From positions 186,001 to 250,000 of the forward strand of contig NZ_CAKAKO010000004.1 of assembly GCF_916700565.1 (NCBI RefSeq): 64,000 nucleotides of DNA, written 5' to 3'. The notes under the pieces are model-generated. The model had not been told where the DNA came from. It saw only the letters and a list, made by a program, of their open reading frames with translations, and made no database searches. Below are positions 16,318-23,889 of this stretch, piece by piece; the stretch's first letter is position 1; every line of letters begins with the position of its first letter. This stretch comes from Xenophilus sp. Marseille-Q4582. GTDB taxonomy: Bacteria; Pseudomonadota; Gammaproteobacteria; Burkholderiales; Burkholderiaceae_C. The position numbers were made by a program, and so were the translations under genes.

Positions 16318-18513
16318 TCAGTACACCACCACCTTGCCCGTCGGCCGCGGGCTGTGGCAGTCGTTGTAGAAGTACTCGCCCGGCTGGTCGAACTTGTACT
16401 GCGCCGACTGGCCCGGCGCCAGGCGGAAGTCGAACTTGCCTTCGAAGAACTGCGTGGCGCAGTGCGTGTGCTGGTTGTCGGCCGGGTTGGTGAAGGTCAC
16501 GGTGGTGTTCACCGGCACGCGCATCCAGGTGGGCGTCATGGCATTCACGGCGGTGGACTCGGTCGTGCCGGGCTCGTTCGTGCTGGTCTGCACGCGGGCC
16601 AGATAGACCGTGTTCGGCTTCGGCAGCGCAGCGCCTTCCACGGCCGAGCCGGAGACCGGCCGGCGCACATCCGGGCCGCCCGGCGTCGCGGCCTGGGGCA
16701 CCGTGCCGCCGACCTTGAAGGCCCACAGCGCGTCGCCGCGCGGCGCCGAGTTGCCATAGGGGATGCTCGTGCCGCCGGCATACACCGCGATGTACTGCTC
16801 GCCGTCGATCTCGTAGGCCACCGGGCTGGCGCTGATGCCGGCGCCGGTCTGGAAGCGCCACAGCTCGGTGCCGTCGCGCGCATCCATGGCGATCAGGTGG
16901 CCGTCGGGCTGGCCGATGAACAGCAGGTCGGAGGCCGTGCTCAGGATGCCGTTGCCGTGCGCCAGCGAATAGGGCATCGGCTTCTTCCACTTGACCAGGT
17001 TGGTGCTCGGGTCCACCGCCACCACCGCACCGGTCATGTACTCGCCCGGCGGGCGCAGGCCGTTGCTGCTTTCGGTGAGCGAATGGGCGGCGGCCACATA
17101 GCCCATGCCGGTGTAGACCAGGCCCGTGCTCTTGCTGAAGGACTGGTGGTTCCAGTTGGCGCCGCCGCCGTGGCCGGGGATAGACAGCACGGGAATGTCC
17201 CAGTGCGGGTCGTACAGGCAGCCGGCCACGTAGTGGGGCACGGCGCGGTTCGGATTGCCCGGCACCTCGGTGCCCAGCGGCTGCGGCACCACGCAGGTCT
17301 CGGTCCACGCGCCCTGGCGTGGGAAGGGCTGCGTGGGCCAGGTGGCCTGGCGGGCATCCTGCTTGACCGCGACTTCGTCGATGCCCAGCGGGGCGCTGCC
17401 GTCCTTGCGGTCGAGGATGTAGTACATCCCGGTCTTGCTGCCGTAGATCACCACCTTGCGGTCGGCGCCGTTGATCTTCACGTCGGCCAGTACGGGGGAC
17501 ATCACGTTGTCCATGTCCCAGATGTCGTGGTGCACCGACTGGAAGTGCCACTTGTACTCGCCGCTCTTGAGGTCCAGCGCGACGATGGAGTTGGCGAACA
17601 GGTTGAGGCCCGGCCGCGTGGAGCCGTTCTGCGAGGAGCCGCCGCGCACGTTGCCGAAGGTCCAGTAGACCAGGCCCAGCTCCGGGTCCACGGCCGGGTG
17701 GATCCAGGGCGTGGCGCCGGTGCGGTCCGACTCGGGCGCGCCGCCCCAGGTGTCGTAGCCGCGCTCGCCGGCGCGCGGCACGCCCCAGAACACCGTGAGC
17801 ACCTTGCCGGTGGCGGCATCGGCCGAGAAGGCGGCGCCGCGGTTGCCGTCGTTGGTGCCGATGTACAGGCGCTTGTCGTGGTAGACCAGTGCCACCTTCT
17901 GCACCGCGCCCAGGTAATCGGCGTCGGTGTTGGCGGTGGGGTATTGCTTGACCCACCTGAGCTTGCCGGTGTCCTTGTCGAGCGCGATCAGCCGGTTGCC
18001 GTTCGCCACCGTGTAGACCAGGCCCAGGTCCTTGGCCACGGCGGCGCCCCGGCGCGTGATGCTGCCGTAGGGCGTGGTCCATTTCCACTTGGTCACGCCG
18101 GTCTTGCCGTCCACGGCGATCAGGTTGCCCTGGTCCGATTCGATGTAGATCACGCCGTCCACCACCACCGTGGTGCTCTGGCTGTTGCCGGTGACGGTGC
18201 CGCCTTCCACCTTGTTGACCCAGGCGCCGCCCAGTTGGCCGACGCGGCTGCGGTCGATCCGGGCGAGCTTCGTGTAGTTCTGGTTGCCCAGGTTGCCGCC
18301 CACCTTGGGGAAGTCCTGGTCGCCGTCGGTGCAGCAGTCCGCCAGCGCGGCGGCGGAAGGTGCGGCGGGCGGCGGCGGGGCCGGCGGCGCGGGTGTGGGA
18401 GGCGGCGGCAGCGGAAAGCCGCCGCCCGAGCTGCCACCGCAGGCAGTGAGCAACAAGGGCGTGGCGATGACGCCGCCGGACAGCAGCGCGAGTGCGAGGG
18501 AACGGAGTTTCAT
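16318..18513 (-). CDS. PQQ-dependent dehydrogenase-like lipoprotein with C-terminal cupredoxin-like domain
   Basis: Predicted periplasmic quinoprotein oxidising an alcohol, polyol or cyclic hydroxy acid. Of its 731 residues, the signal peptide ends in a lipobox (LLLTAC, lipidated Cys25), followed by a Pro-rich linker and a vicinal Cys60-Cys61 pair. An eight-bladed propeller then shows PQQ-type repeats (for example LIAVDGKTGVTKWKW and LIAMDARDGTELWRFQTG) and the quinoprotein motif HHDIWDMD. From about residue 650 a separate beta-sandwich resembles a cupredoxin, with possible metal ligands His682, His684, Cys685, Cys719 and His720. The spacing is not a textbook type-1 copper site. It probably passes electrons through this tail. 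The ThuA gene lies 58 bases upstream on the same strand. Confidence 0.85.
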   Translation of the reverse strand: MKLRSLALALLSGGVIATPLLLTACGGSSGGGFPLPPPPTPAPPAPPPPAAPSAAALADCCTDGDQDFPKVGGNLGNQNYTKLARIDRSRVGQLGGAWVNKVEGGTVTGNSQSTTVVVDGVIYIESDQGNLIAVDGKTGVTKWKWTTPYGSITRRGAAVAKDLGLVYTVANGNRLIALDKDTGKLRWVKQYPTANTDADYLGAVQKVALVYHDKRLYIGTNDGNRGAAFSADAATGKVLTVFWGVPRAGERGYDTWGGAPESDRTGATPWIHPAVDPELGLVYWTFGNVRGGSSQNGSTRPGLNLFANSIVALDLKSGEYKWHFQSVHHDIWDMDNVMSPVLADVKINGADRKVVIYGSKTGMYYILDRKDGSAPLGIDEVAVKQDARQATWPTQPFPRQGAWTETCVVPQPLGTEVPGNPNRAVPHYVAGCLYDPHWDIPVLSIPGHGGGANWNHQSFSKSTGLVYTGMGYVAAAHSLTESSNGLRPPGEYMTGAVVAVDPSTNLVKWKKPMPYSLAHGNGILSTASDLLFIGQPDGHLIAMDARDGTELWRFQTGAGISASPVAYEIDGEQYIAVYAGGTSIPYGNSAPRGDALWAFKVGGTVPQAATPGGPDVRRPVSGSAVEGAALPKPNTVYLARVQTSTNEPGTTESTAVNAMTPTWMRVPVNTTVTFTNPADNQHTHCATQFFEGKFDFRLAPGQSAQYKFDQPGEYFYNDCHSPRPTGKVVVY

Positions 18514-18571
18514 GGTCGGACGCGGAAAGGGCGGAGGCCGCAGGCCGCCCGGGCCTGCGGGACGGTTTCGT

Positions 18572-19612
18572 TCAGGGCGTGCAGAAATCGGTCAGGCCCA
18601 TGGTGGACTTGACGCCCTGGACGACCATCTTCTGGAAGAACTCGGCGCCGGGCCCGGTGTGGGTGGCGGTGAAGGAGTCCGCGTTGTGGCCCAGCGTGGT
18701 CAGCCAGGCGCGGCCGCCGTCGTAGTACTGGCACCAGGTGACGGGGTGGAAGTCCGCATGGCCCGGATGCGGGGCCGAAGTGAGCGGCTTGAGGGTGGAG
18801 GTGTCCACCTTCATCAGGAACTTCACGTGCGTCGGGAAGGGCTCGAGGTTGTACCACTCGTCCTGGAAGGTGAAGCGCGTGGGCAGCTCCTTCGTGGACG
18901 GGTCCTCGGCCACCACCTCCACGTCGCCGGCGCGGTTGGGCCCGTGGTTGTAGAAGTTGGCGTTGCCCAGCAGGCCTTCGTAATAGGGCCAGTTGTACTC
19001 GGCGCCGAAGGCGTTGTGCAGGCCGACGAAGCCGCCGCCGCGCCGCATGTAGTTGCGCAGCGCGGTGCGCGCCGCATCCTTGCTGGTCTCCGACGCATCG
19101 TTCCACAGCGTGTCGCGGTTGGAGCTGGCGAAGATGACGGTCTTGTAGTTGTTGATGCGGCCCGCCAGCACCGTGACGTCCTCGGTCCAGTCCACGGCGA
19201 TGCCCTCGGCCTCCAGCATGCGCTTGAGGCCGGCCTGCATCACGTTGTCGGCATTCATCTCGGGGTTCAGCCCGGCGGCCATGGGCGTGCCCAGGTTGGC
19301 ATGGCGCGGGCCGGCGGTGCGCGAATAGATCAGCACGCGGTTGGGCGTGGAGGCGAAGGCGCCCCAGTCGTTGTAGCACTTGGCATTCGTGCCGCGGCAG
19401 ACGTTGTAGTACGGGTCGAAGTAGACCTCTTGCTCCTCGGGCTGCGGTTCGGGTTCCGGCGTGGGCGTGGGGGTGGGCGGCGGATTGGTGATCTGCGCGA
19501 TCAGCTCGGCCGGGATGCCGCCTCCGCCGCCGCCCCCGCCGCAGGCGGTGACCGCCAGGGCCAGCGCGGCCACGGCCGCCAGCTTGAATGTCAATGAATC
19601 GGCGTGAGCCAT
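18572..19612 (-). CDS. ThuA-domain lipoprotein
   Basis: Exported lipoprotein of 346 residues. The signal peptide ends in LAVTAC with lipidated Cys24, followed by a poly-Gly and Pro/Glu linker to about residue 65. A ThuA domain (class I glutamine amidotransferase-like fold) follows, with NRVLIYSRTAGPRHANLG, YKTVIFASSNRDTLWN and RRGGGFVGLHNAFGAEYNWP. Several Cys residues in the mature part suggest disulfides. ThuA proteins are linked to keto-sugar metabolism in rhizobia, but no reaction can be assigned here. It is the first gene of a two-gene unit with the PQQ-type dehydrogenase. The palindromes at 19896-19934 lie about 280 bases upstream. Confidence 0.82.
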   Translation of the reverse strand: MAHADSLTFKLAAVAALALAVTACGGGGGGGGIPAELIAQITNPPPTPTPTPEPEPQPEEQEVYFDPYYNVCRGTNAKCYNDWGAFASTPNRVLIYSRTAGPRHANLGTPMAAGLNPEMNADNVMQAGLKRMLEAEGIAVDWTEDVTVLAGRINNYKTVIFASSNRDTLWNDASETSKDAARTALRNYMRRGGGFVGLHNAFGAEYNWPYYEGLLGNANFYNHGPNRAGDVEVVAEDPSTKELPTRFTFQDEWYNLEPFPTHVKFLMKVDTSTLKPLTSAPHPGHADFHPVTWCQYYDGGRAWLTTLGHNADSFTATHTGPGAEFFQKMVVQGVKSTMGLTDFCTP

Positions 19613-20077
19613 CGGGTGATCTCCTCTACGGGTGGAATGAACAGGGGCGGCGGCGCGGGCGCGCAGCCAGGCGCGCGCGCCGGCAGGGCGCGCGTGGCGG
19701 AAGTTCGGGAAGGCAGGGTCGCGCGAGGCCGGTGGCCGGCGCGGGGTGTCAGCGCTGCGGCGGGACGCGCGCGTCCATGCGCTGCCGGAGAGGGGGGCGC
19801 GACCGGGGAGCGGGCCCCTGTAGGGCCTGAGAGGCGTGAATCACCGAGGTCTCCTTCTGCGCCCGTTCACGCAGGCGCTGCGGGAATCATATGTCGATGT
19901 GGAAAAAAATTCCACATCAGAAATTAATTCTGATCTCAAGCTGAAGCTTGAAGCCCGAGCCTGAAGCGGGCGCGGACAGCGTCAGGCGTGCGGGAGGCGC
20001 GGCTCTCAGGGTCACGCGGGAGACGTGCAGTCGGCCAGAAAAGCGGCCGGTCGGGGGGCGGCCCCCGCGGCGCGTTG
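19613..20077. other. 465-base intergenic region between the ThuA gene and gspK
   Basis: No coding sequence is convincing; small frames here are GC-rich shadows without ribosome-binding sites. The only distinct content is an A/T-rich island at about 19885-19935 carrying two overlapping palindromes (see the operator entry). The remainder before gspK's stop codon is GC-rich and unremarkable. Confidence 0.6.
19896..19934. promoter_or_regulatory. tandem IclR-type operators upstream of the ThuA-PQQ genes
   Basis: Two palindromes of the form GAA-N5-TTC overlap here. The first has arms GATGTGGAA (19896-19904) and TTCCACATC (19910-19918) around five A. The second has arms ATCAGAA (19916-19922) and TTCTGAT (19928-19934). 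The core TGGAA-N5-TTCCA of the first is identical in layout to the one at 11258-11272 beside iclR. This strongly suggests a common regulator for the two outer ends of the module. Confidence 0.6.
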
Positions 20078-21184
20078 CTAAGGGCGGCGCGTCTCGGTGC
20101 CTGCGCCGCGATCGCGCCACAGCACCTGCAATGTCGCGCCGTTGCGCTGCAGCAGCGAATGCTCCTCCACCCACAGGCGGTCCAGCCGCAGGCGCCCGTG
20201 CACCTCGAAATACTGCGTGTCCACGCCATGCAGGGCGCTGGAGAGCGGGGCGTCGAGGTTGGGCAGCAGGGCGTTGGCCATCTCCAGGGTGTCGAAATAC
20301 TCGCGCTGGCGCTGCTCCACCAGCCGCTGGGCGCCGGCCAGGTCCAGCTTCTCGCTGCTCGCGGCCAGCACTTCGGCGCTGGCGGTGTTGATGTTGACCT
20401 TCGTGGGCGCCGCGGCGGGCAGCACCGTGGCGTAGGGCTTGAGCGCCTCGAGGGTGGAAGCCGGCAGGCCCACCCAGACCAGGTCTTCCAGCCGGCTGGG
20501 CGTGAGCGGCACGTCGGCGTCGCTGCGCCCGGCCTGCGGGCCGGCCCCCGCATCACCCTCGGTGTCCTTGCCGGGCGCCGCAGGCCAGACGCGCTGCAGG
20601 CCCCGGACCAGCGTCGTCACCTGCTCCTGGGGCAGCGAGAGGATCGCGAAAAGCTTCTGGAAGGCCCGCACGGCAGGCTCGGAGGGCTGGCCGTTCGCCA
20701 CCAGGTTGCGCACGTTGAGCTTGGAGGAGGCGTCCACGATGCGCCCGGAGAGGTAGGCCTGGGGCAGGTCGTCCAGCTGGTCGGCGGCCACGTTCTGCTC
20801 GGCGCTCAGGAAGGCGCGCAGCTGCACCTCGGCCAGCGGGATCGCCCAGGGCTCGCCCAAGTGGTCGGCCGGGCGCTTGTGGCTGCTGCCGACGACCCCG
20901 GTGGCCGAGGCGCCGGCCTTGAGCCGGGCATCGTTCAGGGCGTCCTCGCGCAGGATCAGGCGTGCCCAGTCCAGCGCGCTGACCAGCACCCAGGCCGATT
21001 GCAGGCGCGCGCGCTCGGCCGCCTCGACTTCGGTGGCGCGCCACTGCTGCCACAGGGCCGCGGCGGCGAAGGTGGCGACCAGGGTGACCGTGAGCAGCGC
21101 CACCAGCAGGGCCGCGCCGCGCTGGCGCATGGACCGGCGCGCGTGCGGACGCGGCAGGCGCAGGGCTGAAGGAAGGGGGGCCAT
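20078..21184 (-). CDS. gspK: type II secretion minor pseudopilin GspK
   Basis: Tip-complex minor pseudopilin that helps start pseudopilus assembly with GspI and GspJ. The 368-residue protein has a basic leader, then the prepilin-type segment RQRGAALLVALLTVTLVATF and a large globular domain with the GspK features (SSKLNVRNLVANGQPSEPAV; VNINTASAEVLAASSEKLDL). GspK normally lacks Glu5 of other pilins, and none is seen. The ATG at 21184 is used; an ATG at 21130 (MRQRGAALL) would give a shorter leader. gspL, its usual follower, is 10 kb away. Confidence 0.93.
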   Translation of the reverse strand: MAPLPSALRLPRPHARRSMRQRGAALLVALLTVTLVATFAAAALWQQWRATEVEAAERARLQSAWVLVSALDWARLILREDALNDARLKAGASATGVVGSSHKRPADHLGEPWAIPLAEVQLRAFLSAEQNVAADQLDDLPQAYLSGRIVDASSKLNVRNLVANGQPSEPAVRAFQKLFAILSLPQEQVTTLVRGLQRVWPAAPGKDTEGDAGAGPQAGRSDADVPLTPSRLEDLVWVGLPASTLEALKPYATVLPAAAPTKVNINTASAEVLAASSEKLDLAGAQRLVEQRQREYFDTLEMANALLPNLDAPLSSALHGVDTQYFEVHGRLRLDRLWVEEHSLLQRNGATLQVLWRDRGAGTETRRP

Positions 21185-21187
21185 GCC

Positions 21188-21904
21188 TCAGCCTCCGCGC
21201 GGGATGCCCTGCGTGGGCCGCAGCCAGTCCTGCGTGATCGCGCCCGCGAGGCCGGAGGAAGGGGGCAGCTCCAGCACCAGGCGCACGCCGTCGGCCCCGG
21301 GGGCCGCGTTGTCCGCCGCAGCCGGCGGGGCGCTGCTGCCCCAGCCGCCGTTGGCGTAATAGCTCACCGACCAGGCGGCCAGCGGCAGCAGGGGGGTGGC
21401 CGCGGCGTCGGCGGGCAGTCCGTCCTGCAGGCCCTGGGCGGCCCGGTCCCAGGCCAAGTCCCATTCCGCGCGCGACCGCAGGGGGGCCGATGGCCAGCGC
21501 CACCAGTGCGCGCCGCTGGCGTCGCCGCGCAGCGTCCAGGCCACCACCTGCAGGGCGGGGCCGGCGCCGGTCTGGATGCGCCGCGTGAGGCGGAAGGTGC
21601 GGCCGTCCCAGGCCATGGGCGGCGTGCGGGCATCGGGCGGGGCGGCGGCATCGAGGTCGGCGCGCCACTGGGCCAGCACCGTCTGCAGCACCAGCACAGC
21701 GTCGTTGCGCGCCTGATGGGCGGACTGGGTGCGGGCCAGGGCGTCCACGCCGCGCCAGCTCATCAGCGCGAGCAGGGCCAGGGCCGCCAGCGCGACCAGC
21801 AGTTCGATGAGCGTGAAGCCGGCCACGTGCCGCCGCAGGGCGCGCGGCTCGGGCGGGCCGGGCGGCAGGAGCGGGTCAGGCCGGGCGTTCACGCGCATGC
21901 GCAC
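21188..21904 (-). CDS. gspJ: type II secretion minor pseudopilin GspJ
   Basis: Minor pseudopilin of the tip complex, 238 residues. A basic leader precedes the prepilin peptidase site and N-methylation motif [20 protein letters not shown], followed by a globular beta-rich domain with the GspJ-type WDLAWDRAAQGLQ region. The GTG at 21904 directly follows the gspI stop; an ATG at 21898 is an alternative start. It is tightly packed between gspI and gspK. Confidence 0.92.
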   Translation of the reverse strand: MRMRVNARPDPLLPPGPPEPRALRRHVAGFTLIELLVALAALALLALMSWRGVDALARTQSAHQARNDAVLVLQTVLAQWRADLDAAAPPDARTPPMAWDGRTFRLTRRIQTGAGPALQVVAWTLRGDASGAHWWRWPSAPLRSRAEWDLAWDRAAQGLQDGLPADAAATPLLPLAAWSVSYYANGGWGSSAPPAAADNAAPGADGVRLVLELPPSSGLAGAITQDWLRPTQGIPRGG

Positions 21905-22306
21905 TCAGTACCTGCCGACCACCGTGGACAGCCGCAGGACGGGCCATTGCGCCGCATCGCGCACCTGTACGTCCACGCGCCGGAAGTTCGGATTCAGGGT
22001 CTGCAGCGTGGACACCGTGAGGTCGAAGCGCGTGTTCGCCTGCTCGCACACCTGCGTGCTGTCGCCCACCGGGGGCATCTGCGGCGCCAGCCGCACCTGG
22101 ATCAGCATGTTCTCGGCGCACAGCCGCGCCAGCAGGACGTCGGACTGGCGCTGCGCGTTGCGCGTGAGCGCACTGCTGGCCTGGGCGCCGGCGGCCAGCG
22201 CGATGGCGGTGATGGCCAGGGCGACCATCACCTCGATGAGGGTGAAGCCCCGGCCGGGGTGGCGCGCATGCGAAGGGCGCGCGCGCCCGCAAGGGCGGCG
22301 GCTCAT
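21905..22306 (-). CDS. gspI: type II secretion minor pseudopilin GspI
   Basis: Minor pseudopilin of 133 residues that nucleates the tip complex. The cleavage motif GFTLIEVMVALAITAIALAA follows a 20-residue basic leader. The short C-terminal domain (LARLCAENMLIQVRLAPQMP) matches the GspI pattern, where a helix ends in AxNxL-like residues. The start overlaps the gspH stop (ATGA), implying translational coupling. Confidence 0.93.
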   Translation of the reverse strand: MSRRPCGRARPSHARHPGRGFTLIEVMVALAITAIALAAGAQASSALTRNAQRQSDVLLARLCAENMLIQVRLAPQMPPVGDSTQVCEQANTRFDLTVSTLQTLNPNFRRVDVQVRDAAQWPVLRLSTVVGRY

Positions 22307-22794
22307 GGCAGGTGGCGGGCCGCAAAGGGCCGCAGGCCATCGGTGCCCAGCAGCACGCGGCCCATGGCCGGGTCATCGGTGCTCAGCAGCAGTTGCTGCG
22401 CACCCACGATGGGGTCCGGCCCCAGTTGCAGGGCGGGGACGGGCGCGCCCCGCGCGTCCAGCGGCTGCGCATGGACCGCCGCCAGGGTCCAATGGGTGGG
22501 CAGGGCGTCCACCGGCAGGCCATCGAACGCGAAGCCCTGCGGCGTCGGGTACCAGCGCACGGCCTGCCCACTGGCGCGCGACTGGGCGCGCGCCGCCTCC
22601 AGCAAGGCCGTCAGCCGCTGGGCTTCACGTTCCAGCGGGGCCTGGGCGCTGTCGCGCAGGGCGAAGGCCACGCCCGCGGTGGAGAAGGCGATGATCGCCA
22701 CCACCACCAGCAGCTCCAGCAGCGTGAAGCCGGCGGCGGCGGGGCGGCGCGCGCCCGGGGGCGCGGGCCTATTGCCAGCTGCCGATGTCGGCAT
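22303..22794 (-). CDS. gspH: type II secretion minor pseudopilin GspH
   Basis: Minor pseudopilin linking the tip complex to the major pilin. The 163-residue reading has a prepilin site GFTLLELLVVVAIIAFSTAG after a 22-residue leader, and a GspH-type domain (REAQRLTALLEAARAQSRAS). It overlaps the end of gspG by 26 bases. Leader length and position support this start. Confidence 0.92.
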   Translation of the reverse strand: MPTSAAGNRPAPPGARRPAAAGFTLLELLVVVAIIAFSTAGVAFALRDSAQAPLEREAQRLTALLEAARAQSRASGQAVRWYPTPQGFAFDGLPVDALPTHWTLAAVHAQPLDARGAPVPALQLGPDPIVGAQQLLLSTDDPAMGRVLLGTDGLRPFAARHLP

Positions 22795-23209
22795 TGCCGG
22801 ATTCGCCGCCGGGCTGGCCGTCCGCGCCGAGGGAGAAGACGTCGATCTCGCCCTTCAGGCCCGGGTTCAGGTACTGGTACGGGCGGCCCCACGGGTCGTT
22901 CGGCAGCTTGTCGATGTAGGGCTTCCAGTTCAGCGGCGCGGGCCCGGTGGTGGGACGGGCGACCAGGGCGTTGAGGCCCTGCTCGGCGCTCGGGTAGCGC
23001 TGGTTGTCCAGGCGGTACATCTTGAGCGCGTTCATGAGGTTGTTGACGTCGGTGCGGGCGGCCGTGACGCGGGCGTCGTCGGCGCGGCCGATGACGTTGG
23101 GCACGATCAGTGCGGCCAGCACGCCGATGATCACGAGCACGACCATCAGTTCGATCAGCGTGAAGCCGCGCGGACGGCGCGGCGAACGGGCAGGCGGGAA
23201 AGCGGGCAT
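22769..23209 (-). CDS. gspG: type II secretion major pseudopilin GspG
   Basis: Builds the shaft of the pseudopilus. The 146-residue protein has a 15-residue leader, prepilin motif GFTLIELMVVLVIIGVLAAL with Glu at position +5, and the highly conserved GspG core (YRLDNQRYPSAEQGLNALV; LPNDPWGRPYQYLNPG; FSLGADGQPGGESGNADIG). The last segment includes the calcium-binding loop. The ATG at 23209 fits family length. It heads the minus-strand run G-H-I-J-K and is divergent from gspC. Confidence 0.97.
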   Translation of the reverse strand: MPAFPPARSPRRPRGFTLIELMVVLVIIGVLAALIVPNVIGRADDARVTAARTDVNNLMNALKMYRLDNQRYPSAEQGLNALVARPTTGPAPLNWKPYIDKLPNDPWGRPYQYLNPGLKGEIDVFSLGADGQPGGESGNADIGSWQ

Positions 23210-23284
23210 GGTGGGATGCGTGGAGGCCGGCCGGGCGGTGAGCCTCAGGCCGGAACAGTCGGTGGAACAGCGTGCCGGGTCCGC

Positions 23285-23312
23285 GGGACAGCGAAGTGCG
23301 CTGCATGATAAT
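23285..23312 (+). promoter_or_regulatory. candidate promoter for gspC (possibly leaderless)
   Basis: GATAAT at 23307-23312 (five of six to the -10 consensus) lies 16 bases after a weak GGGACA -35 match (23285-23290). The distance to the gspC ATG at 23321 is eight bases, so transcription would start at or next to the start codon. No Shine-Dalgarno sequence precedes that ATG. Confidence 0.4.
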
Positions 23313-23320
23313 GCCCGCCC

Positions 23321-23818
23321 ATGGCAGTCCTGAACGCACCCGCCCCGTGGCCGAGCGCCGTCGGCACCGCTTTGCTGTGGGCCGCTGCGGCGGGCAGCGT
23401 GGTGTTCTGGGCCTTTCGGTTGTCCGCGCCGGCTGAATCCGCATTGCCGCCCGTGGCCGCCCCGGCCCCGGTGCAGACCGATGCGGCGGGCGTGGCGCGG
23501 CTGCTCGGCGCGCCCGCTGCCGCCGCGCCCGCCAGCAGTCCGCAGGCGGACCCGGCGAGCCGTTTCCGCCTGCTGGGCGTGGTGGCCGACGACCTGGGGC
23601 GGGGGGCGGCGCTCATCGCCATCGACGGCAAGCCCGCCCGGCCCTACCGTGCCGGCGCTTCCCTGGGCGACGGCCATGTGCTGCAGGCCGTGGAAGGCCG
23701 CAGCGCGCGCATCGTGGCCGACAGCGCGCCCACGGCGCCCATCGTGCTGGAACTGCCGGCCCTGGTGCGCGCGCAGAACGCCCCGCCGCGCGCTGCGCCC
23801 GTGCTGCCGAACCCCTGA
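23321..23818 (+). CDS. gspC: type II secretion protein GspC
   Basis: Bitopic inner-membrane protein that connects the inner platform to the GspD secretin. The 165-residue reading has one membrane segment (AVGTALLWAAAAGSVVFWAF), a Pro/Ala linker with VARLLGAP, and a homology-region domain (SRFRLLGVVADDLGRGAALI; GKPARPYRAGASLGDGHVLQ). It ends soon after, without the PDZ or coiled-coil domain of longer GspC proteins. It is divergent from gspG. Confidence 0.88.
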   Translation: MAVLNAPAPWPSAVGTALLWAAAAGSVVFWAFRLSAPAESALPPVAAPAPVQTDAAGVARLLGAPAAAAPASSPQADPASRFRLLGVVADDLGRGAALIAIDGKPARPYRAGASLGDGHVLQAVEGRSARIVADSAPTAPIVLELPALVRAQNAPPRAAPVLPNP

Positions 23819-23889
23819 TTGCGCCCCTTCAGGCCGCACGCCCCTCGCTGCGGAGAGCCCTCCGCCGCAGGGAGGGCGCACGCGGCGCT

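Noticed and set aside
13340-18088. Very long open frame (over 1,500 codons) on the minus strand across the TRAP and dehydrogenase genes
   Set aside because: It lies antisense to dctM and the ELWxxDGT gene and out of frame with the dehydrogenase, with His/Arg/Gly-rich low-complexity translation and no domains. It is a GC-rich shadow.
19604-19927. Small plus-strand frames in the gap between the ThuA gene and gspK
   Set aside because: No ribosome-binding site and an Arg/Gly/Ala composition expected from random GC-rich DNA.
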